Part shown: positions 7,760-15,390 of the stretch, one piece after another
How the letters are laid out: the number at the start of each line of letters is the position of its first letter
How positions within the stretch are numbered: the first letter of the stretch is position 1
Assembly: GCA_013360395.1 (NCBI GenBank)
Contig: JABWBQ010000026.1
Location: 1-41,002 of the forward strand
Length of the DNA stretch: 41,002 nucleotides
DNA from: Flavobacteriales bacterium
GTDB lineage: Bacteria > Bacteroidota > Bacteroidia > Flavobacteriales_F > PHOS-HE28
Reading direction: 5' to 3'
Notes under the pieces: model-generated
Told to the model about the DNA's origin: nothing
The model's input: the letters and a program-made list of their open reading frames with translations, nothing else
The model's database searches: none
Translations under genes and position numbers: made by a program

Positions 7760-8097
7760 ACGGGTTCTTGATTGACGAGAACCTGCCGTTGCCCACAGCG
7801 CTTCCGACCACGCTGCCGATCGTTCATTCACGCCAATTGGGTGCGCAGCCCAGCGACTCATTCCTTTGGCAGCATGCAATAGCTCACGAACTTGTCATCG
7901 TCACGAAGGACGCCGATTTCTCCGAACGCATCCAATTGAGCGGACCGCCACCCCGCATCATTCACCTGCGTGTAGGCAACATGCGGCGCACCGAATTCAT
8001 CCAGTGGCTGTACAAGCAATGGCCCGCGATCGAGGCGGCCTTGCCTCAGCACAAGCTGGTGAATGTGTATCACGACCATTTGGAACTGATCGCCTGA
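7756..8097 (+). CDS. DUF5615 PIN-like protein, probable RNase toxin
   Basis: 113 residues. DUF5615 (COG4634) is a PIN-like fold. The N-terminal FLIDENLP carries the first acidic pair (Asp-Glu at 6-7), and VTKDADFSERI supplies the KDxDF motif near the middle. Downstream LRVGNMRRTEF is also typical. Such proteins are predicted Mg2+-dependent ribonucleases held in check by a DUF433 partner, here encoded just upstream with a 4-base overlap. GC is near 50% in its middle, well below the men genes. Its stop lies 2 bp before the GTG start of menA, so menA translation may depend on translation of this gene. Activity is inferred from family. Confidence 0.85.
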   Translation: MNGFLIDENLPLPTALPTTLPIVHSRQLGAQPSDSFLWQHAIAHELVIVTKDADFSERIQLSGPPPRIIHLRVGNMRRTEFIQWLYKQWPAIEAALPQHKLVNVYHDHLELIA

Positions 8098-8099
8098 CG

Positions 8100-9014
8100 G
8101 TGAAACACTGGCTCCACGCCTTCCGGCTGCGCACCCTGCCCCTGGCGGTGAGCAGCGTCATCGTGGGGAGCGCACTGGCGTACTTCGCGGATGGAGCGTG
8201 CATGAGCACCAACTGCTTCAAGGGAAGTGTTCTCGTCCTCGCCTTGCTCACCGCCGTGCTCCTCCAGGTCCTGAGCAATCTCGCCAACGACCTTGGCGAC
8301 CACCAACACGGCACGGACAACAACGCGCGCGTGGGTCCCCAGCGCGCGGTGCAAAGTGGTGCGATCACTCCCGCACAGATGGAACGTGCCATGCTCATCT
8401 GCGGCGCACTGGCCTTCCTGAGCGGTTGTGCGCTGATCACGGTCGCGCTGGGCTTCACCGTGCGCACGCTGTTCTTCCTGCTGCTCGGCATCGCGGCCAT
8501 CGCCGCCGCCGTGAAATACACGTTCGGCAGGAACCCTTACGGCTACGCGGGTCTGGGCGATATCAGTGTGTTCCTCTTCTTCGGCATCGTGGGTGTTTGC
8601 GGCACCTTCTACCTCCACACCGGGATGTTCGTGCCGCACGTGCTTGTCCCCGCCGTCGCCTTCGGTCTGCTCAGCACGGGCGTGCTCCACGTGAACAACA
8701 TGCGCGACATCCACAACGATGCGGCCAGCGGCAAACGCACCCTGGTGGTGCGCCTGGGACTTGCGAAGGCCCGGGTGCTGCACGGCGTCCTCATCCTCGG
8801 CGCCATCGTGAGCCTGGTCGCCTTCACGGCCCACATCGATGCGGGACCGACCACCTGGCTCTTCCTGCTCGCCGTGCCGGTACTCCTGGTCCATGGCTGG
8901 AAGGTGTGGTCCACCGGGGAACCGCGCGACCTCGACCCCCAGTTGAAGGTGCTGGCCCTGACCACCTTCCTCACCGCGCTGCTGTTCGCGTTGGGCCTTA
9001 TTCTTGTGCCATGA
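8100..9014 (+). CDS. menA: 1,4-Dihydroxy-2-naphthoate polyprenyltransferase
   Basis: 304 residues, UbiA-superfamily integral membrane protein with about eight to nine hydrophobic helices. It prenylates DHNA to demethylmenaquinone. The two Asp-rich Mg2+-diphosphate sites are NDLGDHQHGTD (63-73) and NNMRDIHND (199-207). The N-terminus VKHWLHAFRLRTLPLAVSS aligns with the usual MenA start (KxWxxAxRxRTLP), so GTG at 8100 is the real start although it is only 2 bp after the toxin stop. Position after the toxin-antitoxin pair instead of directly after menB suggests the pair was inserted into the operon. The stop overlaps menC (ATGA). Confidence 0.95.
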   Translation: MKHWLHAFRLRTLPLAVSSVIVGSALAYFADGACMSTNCFKGSVLVLALLTAVLLQVLSNLANDLGDHQHGTDNNARVGPQRAVQSGAITPAQMERAMLICGALAFLSGCALITVALGFTVRTLFFLLLGIAAIAAAVKYTFGRNPYGYAGLGDISVFLFFGIVGVCGTFYLHTGMFVPHVLVPAVAFGLLSTGVLHVNNMRDIHNDAASGKRTLVVRLGLAKARVLHGVLILGAIVSLVAFTAHIDAGPTTWLFLLAVPVLLVHGWKVWSTGEPRDLDPQLKVLALTTFLTALLFALGLILVP

Positions 9015-10063
9015 TCGCAGCGCGGTGGGTCGAGCACAGCCTGCACCCGGCCTTTCCGCTGGGCACCTCCAAGGGCACCATCAACACCCGCACGGTGTGG
9101 TACCTCCAGGCCTGGGACACCGCACGCCCCGAGGTGCGCGGCATCGGTGAGGCGGCGCTGTTCCCCGGCCACAGCAGGGAGTATCCGGCCGATGTGCGCA
9201 CCAAGCTGCTGGAACTGTGCCAGCACACCGGTGACTGGGGCAGGCGCCTGAACGACGACCTGGTGGACGTGCCCAGCGTGCGCTTCGCCGTGGAACAGTG
9301 CCTGAAGGACCTGGCGGCCGGCGGCACCAAGACGCTCTTCCCGTCGGCGTTCACGCTCGGGCAGCAGCACATTCCGATCAACGGCCTGGTGTGGATGGGC
9401 GACAAGGACACGATGAAGCGCCGCATCCGCGAGCAGATCGACCATGGCCACCGCACGGTGAAGATGAAGATCGGGGCCATCGGCATCGCCGACGAGCTCG
9501 AACTGCTGCAGGCGGTGCGCCGGGAGTACGGACCGGGCGACCTCATCCTGCGCGTCGACGCCAACGGCGCCTTCACCGCGCAGCAGGCCCCCGGGGTGCT
9601 GCAGCGGCTGGCCGACCTGCAGGTGCACAGCATCGAGCAGCCCGTGCCGCCCGGCCAGTTCGAGGTGATGGCCGAGCTCTGCGCGGACACGCCCGTCCCC
9701 ATCGCGCTCGATGAGGACCTCATCGGCCACAACACGCGCGATGCCAAGGCGGACCTGCTGGACAACCTGCGCCCCCAGCACATCGTGATCAAGCCGAGCC
9801 TGGTGGGCGGCTGGGCGGCCACGCAGGAATGGATCGACCTGGCCCGCGCGCGCGGCATCGGCTGGTGGATCACCAGCGCCCTCGAGAGCAGCATCGGCCT
9901 CAACGCCATCGCCCAGTACACCGCCACGCTGAACGTGGACATCGCCCAGGGCCTCGGGACCGGCAAGGTCTATTCCAACAACATCCCCTCGCCCCTGATC
10001 GCCGAGCGCGGGTCGCTGCGCTACCGGCCCGAGGCCGAGTGGGACCTGAGCACGCTGCCGTGA
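9011..10063 (+). CDS. menC: o-Succinylbenzoate synthase
   Basis: 350 residues, enolase superfamily. It dehydrates SHCHC to o-succinylbenzoate. Catalytic lysines K151 and K153 in TVKMKIGA, metal ligands D183 (RVDANGAF), E209 (SIEQP) and D234 (ALDED), and the second-face K261 (VIKPSLVGG) are all in order, supporting an active enzyme. The OSBS activity is assigned from operon context, because the superfamily also includes dipeptide epimerases and N-succinylamino acid racemases. Start ATG overlaps the menA stop; the stop overlaps the menE start (GTGA). Confidence 0.93.
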   Translation: MIAARWVEHSLHPAFPLGTSKGTINTRTVWYLQAWDTARPEVRGIGEAALFPGHSREYPADVRTKLLELCQHTGDWGRRLNDDLVDVPSVRFAVEQCLKDLAAGGTKTLFPSAFTLGQQHIPINGLVWMGDKDTMKRRIREQIDHGHRTVKMKIGAIGIADELELLQAVRREYGPGDLILRVDANGAFTAQQAPGVLQRLADLQVHSIEQPVPPGQFEVMAELCADTPVPIALDEDLIGHNTRDAKADLLDNLRPQHIVIKPSLVGGWAATQEWIDLARARGIGWWITSALESSIGLNAIAQYTATLNVDIAQGLGTGKVYSNNIPSPLIAERGSLRYRPEAEWDLSTLP

Positions 10064-11124
10064 ACCCTTTCACACGGCTCACGGTGGACGGTGTCACCCT
10101 GGAGGGCCGCGCCATCGCGGACTGGGCCGATGCCCTGGCCGAACACCTGCCCGGCGGACATGAGGAGGCCGCGCCTCTGCGCGACACGGTGCACGAGCTG
10201 CTGCGCGGCGCGGGGTTGCAGGCCACCACCAGCGGCACCACGGGCCCGCCCAAGCGCACCACCATCCCCGTGGAGGACCTGGTGGCGAGCGCCCGGCTCA
10301 CGGGACGCACGTTCGGCCTCCGCCCCGGCGACCGCGTGCTGCACTGCCTGCCGGGCGCCTTCGTGGCCGGCAAGCTGATGCTGGTCCGCGCCTTCGTGCT
10401 GGGGCTCGACCTGCATGTGATCTCCCCGCGCGGCAGCGTGCTGGCCAAGCTCGGCGCGGCCGAGCGGTTCCGATTCGCGGCCATGGTGCCGTTGCAGCTG
10501 GCGCGGGCCCTGGACGAGGACCGGGAGCGCGTGGAGACGCAGTTCCACACGGTGCTGCTGGGCGGCGGTCCGGTGAGCGAGACGCTGGGGCAGCGGCTGG
10601 CGGGCCTGCGCAACGAAGTGTTCCTGGGCTATGGCAGCACCGAAACGGTGACGCATGTGGCGCTGCGGCGCCTCAACGGACCGCAGGCCTCGGCGGAGTT
10701 CACGGCCCTGGGCGATTGCCGTTTCGCGCGCGACCCGCGCGGCTGCCTGGTGGTGCACACCCCGCACCTCAGCACCTTCCAGCACGTCACCAACGACCTG
10801 GTGCAGCTGATGGACGATGCACACTTCCGCTGGCTGGGCCGGTACGACAACGTGATCCTCAGCGGCGGGCGCAAGGTGCATCCCGAGCAGCTCGAGGCCC
10901 GCACCGCCGCCCTGATCGCCGAGCCGCACTACTTCAGCGGCATGCCCGATGCGCAGCTGGGGCAGGCGGTGATGCTGACCATCGAAACGGACCGGCCGCC
11001 GCAGGAGGTGGTGCCCGAGGTGATGGCCCGCCTGCTGCATGTGCTGCACCCGCACGAGATGCCCAGGCACATCCGCACCCTGCCCCGCCTGGAGCGCACC
11101 ACCAGCGGCAAGGTCAGGCGGTGA
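10060..11124 (+). CDS. menE: O-Succinylbenzoate-CoA ligase
   Basis: 354 residues, ANL superfamily adenylate-forming enzyme, shorter than the ~450-residue E. coli and B. subtilis forms as is common in this phylum. It activates OSB to OSB-CoA for MenB. P-loop-like TTSGTTGPPK (56-65), GYGSTET, the GRYDNVILSGGRKVHPEQLE hinge and the C-terminal catalytic Lys in TTSGKVRR are visible. Start GTG overlaps the menC stop by four bases. It is the last men gene here; its 3' end overlaps the convergent rluD by 11 bp. menH is not in the window. Confidence 0.93.
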   Translation: MNPFTRLTVDGVTLEGRAIADWADALAEHLPGGHEEAAPLRDTVHELLRGAGLQATTSGTTGPPKRTTIPVEDLVASARLTGRTFGLRPGDRVLHCLPGAFVAGKLMLVRAFVLGLDLHVISPRGSVLAKLGAAERFRFAAMVPLQLARALDEDRERVETQFHTVLLGGGPVSETLGQRLAGLRNEVFLGYGSTETVTHVALRRLNGPQASAEFTALGDCRFARDPRGCLVVHTPHLSTFQHVTNDLVQLMDDAHFRWLGRYDNVILSGGRKVHPEQLEARTAALIAEPHYFSGMPDAQLGQAVMLTIETDRPPQEVVPEVMARLLHVLHPHEMPRHIRTLPRLERTTSGKVRR

Positions 11125-12190
11125 GGCCGTCGCCCCCCTCCTCCATCGGCCGGGCCGCGGTGTAGGTGCGCCAGCGGGCCAGCACCGCCTCCATGTCGGG
11201 CGGCAGGGGGCTCTCGAAACGCATGCGCGCACCGGTGACGGGGTGGTCGAACTCCAGCGTGCGTGCGTGCAGCGCCTGCCGCGGCAGCAGCGTGAAGCAG
11301 TTCTCCACGAACTGCCTGTACTTGGTGAAGGTGGTGCCCTTCAGCACCCGGTCGCCGCCATAGGCCGCATCGTTGAACAACGGGTGCCCGGCCCACTGCA
11401 TGTGCACGCGGATCTGGTGGGTGCGACCGGTCTCCAGCTTGCATTCCACGAGGGTGACGTAGCGGAAGCGTTCGACCACCCGCCAGCGCGTGACGGCGGG
11501 CTTGCCTTGCTCGCCCCCGGGGAAGACATACTGCACGGTGCGGTCCTTGGGGCTGCGCCCGATGTGGGCCTCCACCACACCTTCGTCCTCGGTGAAGTCG
11601 CCCCACACCAGGGCCTGGTAGCGCCGGTCGCTGGTGCGCTCGAAGAATTGGCGGGCCAGGTGCGTCAACGCCTCCTCGTTCTTGCCGACGACCATCACAC
11701 CGCTGGTGTCCTTGTCGAGCCGGTGCACGAGACCGGGCCGGGGCACCTCGGCGCCGGGCACCGCCGGCAGCCGGCCGAAGTGGAACAGAAGCGCGTTCAC
11801 CAGGGTACCCGTCCAGTTGCCATGGCCCGGATGCACCACCAGGCCGGCGGGCTTGTCGATCACCACCACGTGATCGTCCTCGAACAGGACCCGCAGCGGG
11901 ATGTCCTCCGGCTTCAGCTCCACCTCCCGCTGGGGATACGGCAGCACGATGCTGATGATGTCGCCGGGCTTCACCTTCTGGCTGGGCTTGGCCGGCCGGT
12001 CGTTCACCCGCACATTGCCGGCCCGCGCGGCCACCTGGATCCGGTTGCGCGAGGTGTTCGCCAGGCGGTCGAAGAGGAACTTGTCCAGCCGCAGCAGCGT
12101 CTGGCCCGGGTCGCACACGATGCGGTGGTGCTCGTAGAGCTCCTGCTCCTCGCCGCCTTCGAGCTCCCCGTCCCCGGCCCCCTGGCTCAT
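11114..12190 (-). CDS. rluD: RluD/RluA-family 23S rRNA pseudouridine synthase
   Basis: 358 residues. An S4 RNA-binding domain (about 32-80, TLLRLDKFLFDRL...RVNDRPAKPSQ) precedes the RluA catalytic core. The signature HRLDKDTSG (156-164) carries the catalytic Asp159; later GRTHQIRVH and the HPxxxD-like GHPLFNDAAYGG are typical. In E. coli RluD modifies helix 69 of 23S rRNA; the exact target here is inferred. A short acidic extension (about 1-25, EGGEEQE) precedes S4. Start ATG overlaps the stop of the upstream T9SS gene (ATGA), placing it last in a PASTA-T9SS-rluD operon; the stop overlaps menE by 11 bp. Confidence 0.92.
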   Translation of the reverse strand: MSQGAGDGELEGGEEQELYEHHRIVCDPGQTLLRLDKFLFDRLANTSRNRIQVAARAGNVRVNDRPAKPSQKVKPGDIISIVLPYPQREVELKPEDIPLRVLFEDDHVVVIDKPAGLVVHPGHGNWTGTLVNALLFHFGRLPAVPGAEVPRPGLVHRLDKDTSGVMVVGKNEEALTHLARQFFERTSDRRYQALVWGDFTEDEGVVEAHIGRSPKDRTVQYVFPGGEQGKPAVTRWRVVERFRYVTLVECKLETGRTHQIRVHMQWAGHPLFNDAAYGGDRVLKGTTFTKYRQFVENCFTLLPRQALHARTLEFDHPVTGARMRFESPLPPDMEAVLARWRTYTAARPMEEGGDGLTA

Positions 12191-14409
12191 CGTTGCAGCA
12201 TCAACCGTGCATGCCCCAAGGCCGTCCCCTGCGCATCCAACAGCCGCACCACGTAGGACCCGGGCGCCGCGTCGGCCAGGTCGATGGGCGCATCGCTGCG
12301 GTACGGCGTGCGCAGCACCAGGCGACCGGTGGCGTCCCACAGCTCCACCTGGCCCGCGGCCGCACCCTCCAGGCGCACCCACAGCAGGTCCGAGGCCGGG
12401 TTGGGCCACAGTCCAAGCGTGGGCCGTGGCAGGCCGTCGGTGCCGGTGAACGGGTCGGTATCCGCCACCAGCACCGGCCGGAGCATGAGCGAACCGTGGT
12501 GCGAGGTGTTGGCGAAGGTCCCCGTGGTGTTGAAGAAGATGCGGGACTGGCTGTCCGTGTTGCGGTCGAAGCCCACGTTCATGAACGTGGCCGTGGTCTG
12601 CACGAAGCCCACGTAGAAGGTGGCAGGCACCAGGATGGTGGAATCCAGCGGATACTCCACGAACTTGTTAAGCCCGTGCGGCCGGTACTCCGGATCGCTG
12701 AAGGTGAAGTTCTGGTGGAGGATGGTCTCGGGGCTCAACGAGCTCCACACGGTGAGCAGGAAGCCGGCCTCCTCGGGGCTTTCCGGGAAGAAGATGGGGT
12801 CGAAGTAGATCCGCACGGCGCGCAGCGAATCGGGCTGCTGCATGTCGAAGCGCACGGCCACCTTGCCGCCGGGGGCATTGGTGAGGCCGTAGCCCGCCTC
12901 GGCGCTGCCATCGTCCAGGGCGTAGTAGTTGCTGAGCTCCTGCACGAACCGCATGGTGTCGTTGTAGCGGTTGATGTCGGGCGTGACGTCGATGGCGAAG
13001 GTGTTGCGCCAGAACGCCGCCCCCGTGCTGAGCCCCGGATCGTAGGCGAACGGGGCCACGGCATGGGTGCTGGTGAAGGTGCTGTTGGCGTTGTTGATGA
13101 TGTTGCTGCCCGCGCCGAAGGTGGCCACGGGCGCCTCCCCGTCGAGGCCCGAGCTGGCCTCCCAGGTGATGAAGCGGTCCTGGTCCGCCAGGTTCTTCTG
13201 CAGCAGGTCCACCGATGTGGCCATGAACGCGGCGGGGGCGTTGCTGAAATGCGTGAAGGGCACGGCGGTCCAGGTGTTGAGCAGGGTGTTGCCCGGGTAC
13301 ACCCAGGCCACGTCCACCAGCAGCGTGTCGTCGTGGGCGCGCTGCCGGGCCAGCCGCACGTAGTCGATGTGCCAGTGGTCCAGCGCACCGCTGCGCGTGC
13401 CGTAGTTCAGGAAGCGGAAACGGAAGTCGGGCTTCAGGAACCGGAAGTCGGTGATGGGCAGCAGCACCTGCCGGAAGGGTGCGAGCGCCGTGTAGGGCGT
13501 GCTCCAGCGACGGATCCAGGCCTCCTCATCCGGCGCGTAGAACTCCAGCACCAGGCTGTCCTGGGGCTGCACTTCGGTGTCGCCGCTGCGTCCCTGGGGC
13601 TGGTAAAAGAAGCTGAGGTAGATGGAATCGCCCGGCGGATAGGCCATGTTGATGGGCACCGAGGTGAGGTGGTCGTTGATGCCGTAGGCCGTGGGTGAAT
13701 TGGTGACGTAGGGGATGCCGGTGCGGTCCACGCCGTCGAAGGTGGCCACGCCGATGGTGGGCGGGTCGATCGGGTAGGTTCCATTGATGTGCGCATCGTC
13801 GTCGGCCCACAGGATCAGCGGCACGTCGATCCCGTTCTGTTCGTAGGTGCGCGGGTCGGCCGGCACGGTGTACACCTCGAGCGAGTCCTGCAACAGGTCG
13901 GCGGCGGGCACGGCGAGCGTGTCGATGAAGGGGTCGGTCAGGGTGTCGTAGATCGTATAGGGCGGCCAGGCGGACTGCGTGATGGAGGTGGCCGGATAGG
14001 TACTGAGGTCGAACAGCTCGATGGTGATGAAGGGGTTCGCCTCGCGCCAGGTGCTGTCCACGCCGAGGGTGTCCGTGTAGTAGTGGTACGTGGTGTCCGA
14101 ATAGTAGGCCATGTCCGGCGCGGAGACGCCGCCCAAGGCGATCCTGTACACCACATCCAGCAGTGTCACCCCGGGATCGTCCGTCGCGGCGTTGAGGTGG
14201 CGCGTGCGGTCGATGGAGAAATCGTCCATCAAGGGCAGCTCCTGGGTGGCGTTCTCGTAGATGAAGAAGGTGTTCGCCGCAGCGCGCACCAGGGGCCGCT
14301 CGTTCTCCGGGCGGGCCTGGCCGTTCAAGGGAAGGAGCACTTCCTGTTGCGCCAAGGCGGTGGTGGCCAGCAGGGCGGTGGCCAGCAGGGCAAGGTCACG
14401 GTTCCACAT
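12187..14409 (-). CDS. Large secreted protein with T9SS type A sorting domain
   Basis: 740 residues. Signal peptide MWNRDLALLATALLATTALAQQ. The body (about 25-660) is a long beta-rich, Asp/Thr/Tyr-rich extracellular region. A sandwich-like stretch around 270-365 (GDSIYLSFFYQPQG...HWHIDYVRL) resembles a jelly-roll/concanavalin-type domain as found in MAM or LamG folds, tentatively. The C-terminal ~75 residues are the sorting domain: LGLWPNPASDLLWVRLEG, VELWDATGRLVLR, then APGSYVVRLLDAQG. It overlaps the PASTA gene upstream by 14 bp and rluD downstream by 4 bp, so this surface protein is cotranscribed with housekeeping genes. Enzymatic function was not recognised; adhesion or matrix roles are possible. 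Confidence 0.9.
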   Translation of the reverse strand: MWNRDLALLATALLATTALAQQEVLLPLNGQARPENERPLVRAAANTFFIYENATQELPLMDDFSIDRTRHLNAATDDPGVTLLDVVYRIALGGVSAPDMAYYSDTTYHYYTDTLGVDSTWREANPFITIELFDLSTYPATSITQSAWPPYTIYDTLTDPFIDTLAVPAADLLQDSLEVYTVPADPRTYEQNGIDVPLILWADDDAHINGTYPIDPPTIGVATFDGVDRTGIPYVTNSPTAYGINDHLTSVPINMAYPPGDSIYLSFFYQPQGRSGDTEVQPQDSLVLEFYAPDEEAWIRRWSTPYTALAPFRQVLLPITDFRFLKPDFRFRFLNYGTRSGALDHWHIDYVRLARQRAHDDTLLVDVAWVYPGNTLLNTWTAVPFTHFSNAPAAFMATSVDLLQKNLADQDRFITWEASSGLDGEAPVATFGAGSNIINNANSTFTSTHAVAPFAYDPGLSTGAAFWRNTFAIDVTPDINRYNDTMRFVQELSNYYALDDGSAEAGYGLTNAPGGKVAVRFDMQQPDSLRAVRIYFDPIFFPESPEEAGFLLTVWSSLSPETILHQNFTFSDPEYRPHGLNKFVEYPLDSTILVPATFYVGFVQTTATFMNVGFDRNTDSQSRIFFNTTGTFANTSHHGSLMLRPVLVADTDPFTGTDGLPRPTLGLWPNPASDLLWVRLEGAAAGQVELWDATGRLVLRTPYRSDAPIDLADAAPGSYVVRLLDAQGTALGHARLMLQR

Positions 14410-15214
14410 CCGGGGTCGCGGGTTCAGTGGGGGTGCTGTCGGGCAGGTTGCGCAAGGCGCCCAGGCCGGCGGTGTCCGTCGTGAGCCAGACGTCCACCAG
14501 GCCGCCCATGCCGATGCTGTTGCCCACGGTGGGCATGGGCGACTGCCGGAACACCTTCGCCAACGCGGAATCGGCCTTGGTATTGCAGCCCTCGCAGGCC
14601 ACCACGGCGCCCAGGTTCAGGGAGGCCATGTTGAGGATCGCGGCCACCTCGGCGTAGGTCCAGCCGGTGAGGTCCGGAACAGGGACACGCTCACCGCCCT
14701 CCCCGCTGCCCAGCACAAGCACGATGGAGGCGCCGCGCTCGATGCCCGTACCGGGGATGATGGTGCGCCCCTGGTACAGCTGTTCCAGCACACAGTCCAC
14801 GCAGGCATCGGGACGGTAGCGCAGCTCGGCCACCTTCAGCCCCACGATCTCGGCCACGCTGATCGCCTGGCGCTTGCTGAGGTCCACCAGGGTGGGCATG
14901 TCGATGAGCTTGGGGCGCATGGCGTTGACCATGAGGTACACCTTGCGGTCGGGTTTCACGCCCGCCCCGGCATCGGGGTCCTGGTCCACCACGGTGCCCT
15001 TGGGCGCGGCGTCCGTATGCACGGAGTCCACCACCTCCACATGCAGGCCCAGGGGGCCCACCGCTGCGGCGGCCTCGGCCACGGTGAGCTTGGTGAGGTC
15101 GGGCACCTCCACCACCACGCCGTGCCGGGTGTACTGGCGCACCCACGACCAGCCGCCCAGCAGCAGCAGGGCGCTGACGAGCACGGGGAGCAGGTAGGGC
15201 AGGGCGCGTCGCAT
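14396..15214 (-). CDS. Membrane-anchored PASTA-domain protein
   Basis: 272 residues. One N-terminal transmembrane helix (about 5-24) leaves the rest in the periplasm. Three PASTA repeats follow (about 33-97, 103-170 and 176-246), each beginning with a V/M-P-x-L type strand (VEVPDL, IDMPTL, VPVPDL). PASTA domains bind peptidoglycan fragments; no kinase domain is attached. Repeats 2 and 3 each contain a CxxC pair (C138/C141 and C207/C210). The C-terminus is a Pro/Thr-rich tail. The gene is divergent from ddl, also a cell-wall gene, and heads an operon with the T9SS protein and rluD; PASTA-rluD-ddl proximity is, from memory, recurrent in Bacteroidota. Start ATG lies 7 bp after a strong hairpin in the mRNA leader. 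Confidence 0.9.
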   Translation of the reverse strand: MRRALPYLLPVLVSALLLLGGWSWVRQYTRHGVVVEVPDLTKLTVAEAAAAVGPLGLHVEVVDSVHTDAAPKGTVVDQDPDAGAGVKPDRKVYLMVNAMRPKLIDMPTLVDLSKRQAISVAEIVGLKVAELRYRPDACVDCVLEQLYQGRTIIPGTGIERGASIVLVLGSGEGGERVPVPDLTGWTYAEVAAILNMASLNLGAVVACEGCNTKADSALAKVFRQSPMPTVGNSIGMGGLVDVWLTTDTAGLGALRNLPDSTPTEPATPDVEP

Positions 15215-15221
15215 CACAAGG

Positions 15222-15241
15222 GCGCGGCCTTCGGGCCGCGC
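15222..15241. other. Perfect hairpin in the PASTA mRNA leader
   Basis: GCGCGGCC pairs with GGCCGCGC around a 4-nt loop (TTCG on plus, CGAA on minus). Read on the minus strand it lies between a -7 element (15251-15258) and the PASTA ATG at 15214, so it would form at or near the very 5' end of that mRNA, just before the start codon. Confidence 0.55.
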
Positions 15242-15250
15242 GGAGCGCGG

Positions 15251-15258
15251 CGAAGATA
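15251..15258 (-). promoter_or_regulatory. -7-like element of the PASTA-T9SS-rluD operon
   Basis: Minus-strand TATCTTCG, a one-base variant of TAnnTTTG, 36 bp before the PASTA ATG. The expected start site would be just upstream of the 15222-15241 hairpin. Confidence 0.45.
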
Positions 15259-15376
15259 GCCGTTGCCGGACGGGCCTGGGCAAGCGCGGGGGTGCTTGCG
15301 CGTTCCGCCCCGGCAGGTGCATGCACGGGGCTGCACCGGGACGTCGGTCCACCCGGGCGCCTCCATGACCACCCGC

Positions 15377-15384
15377 TACCTTCG
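15377..15384 (+). promoter_or_regulatory. -7-like element of ddl
   Basis: TACCTTCG, a one-base variant of TAnnTTTG, ending 6 bp before the ddl ATG (15391). A leaderless or nearly leaderless mRNA is implied. Confidence 0.5.
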
Positions 15385-15390
15385 CCCGCC

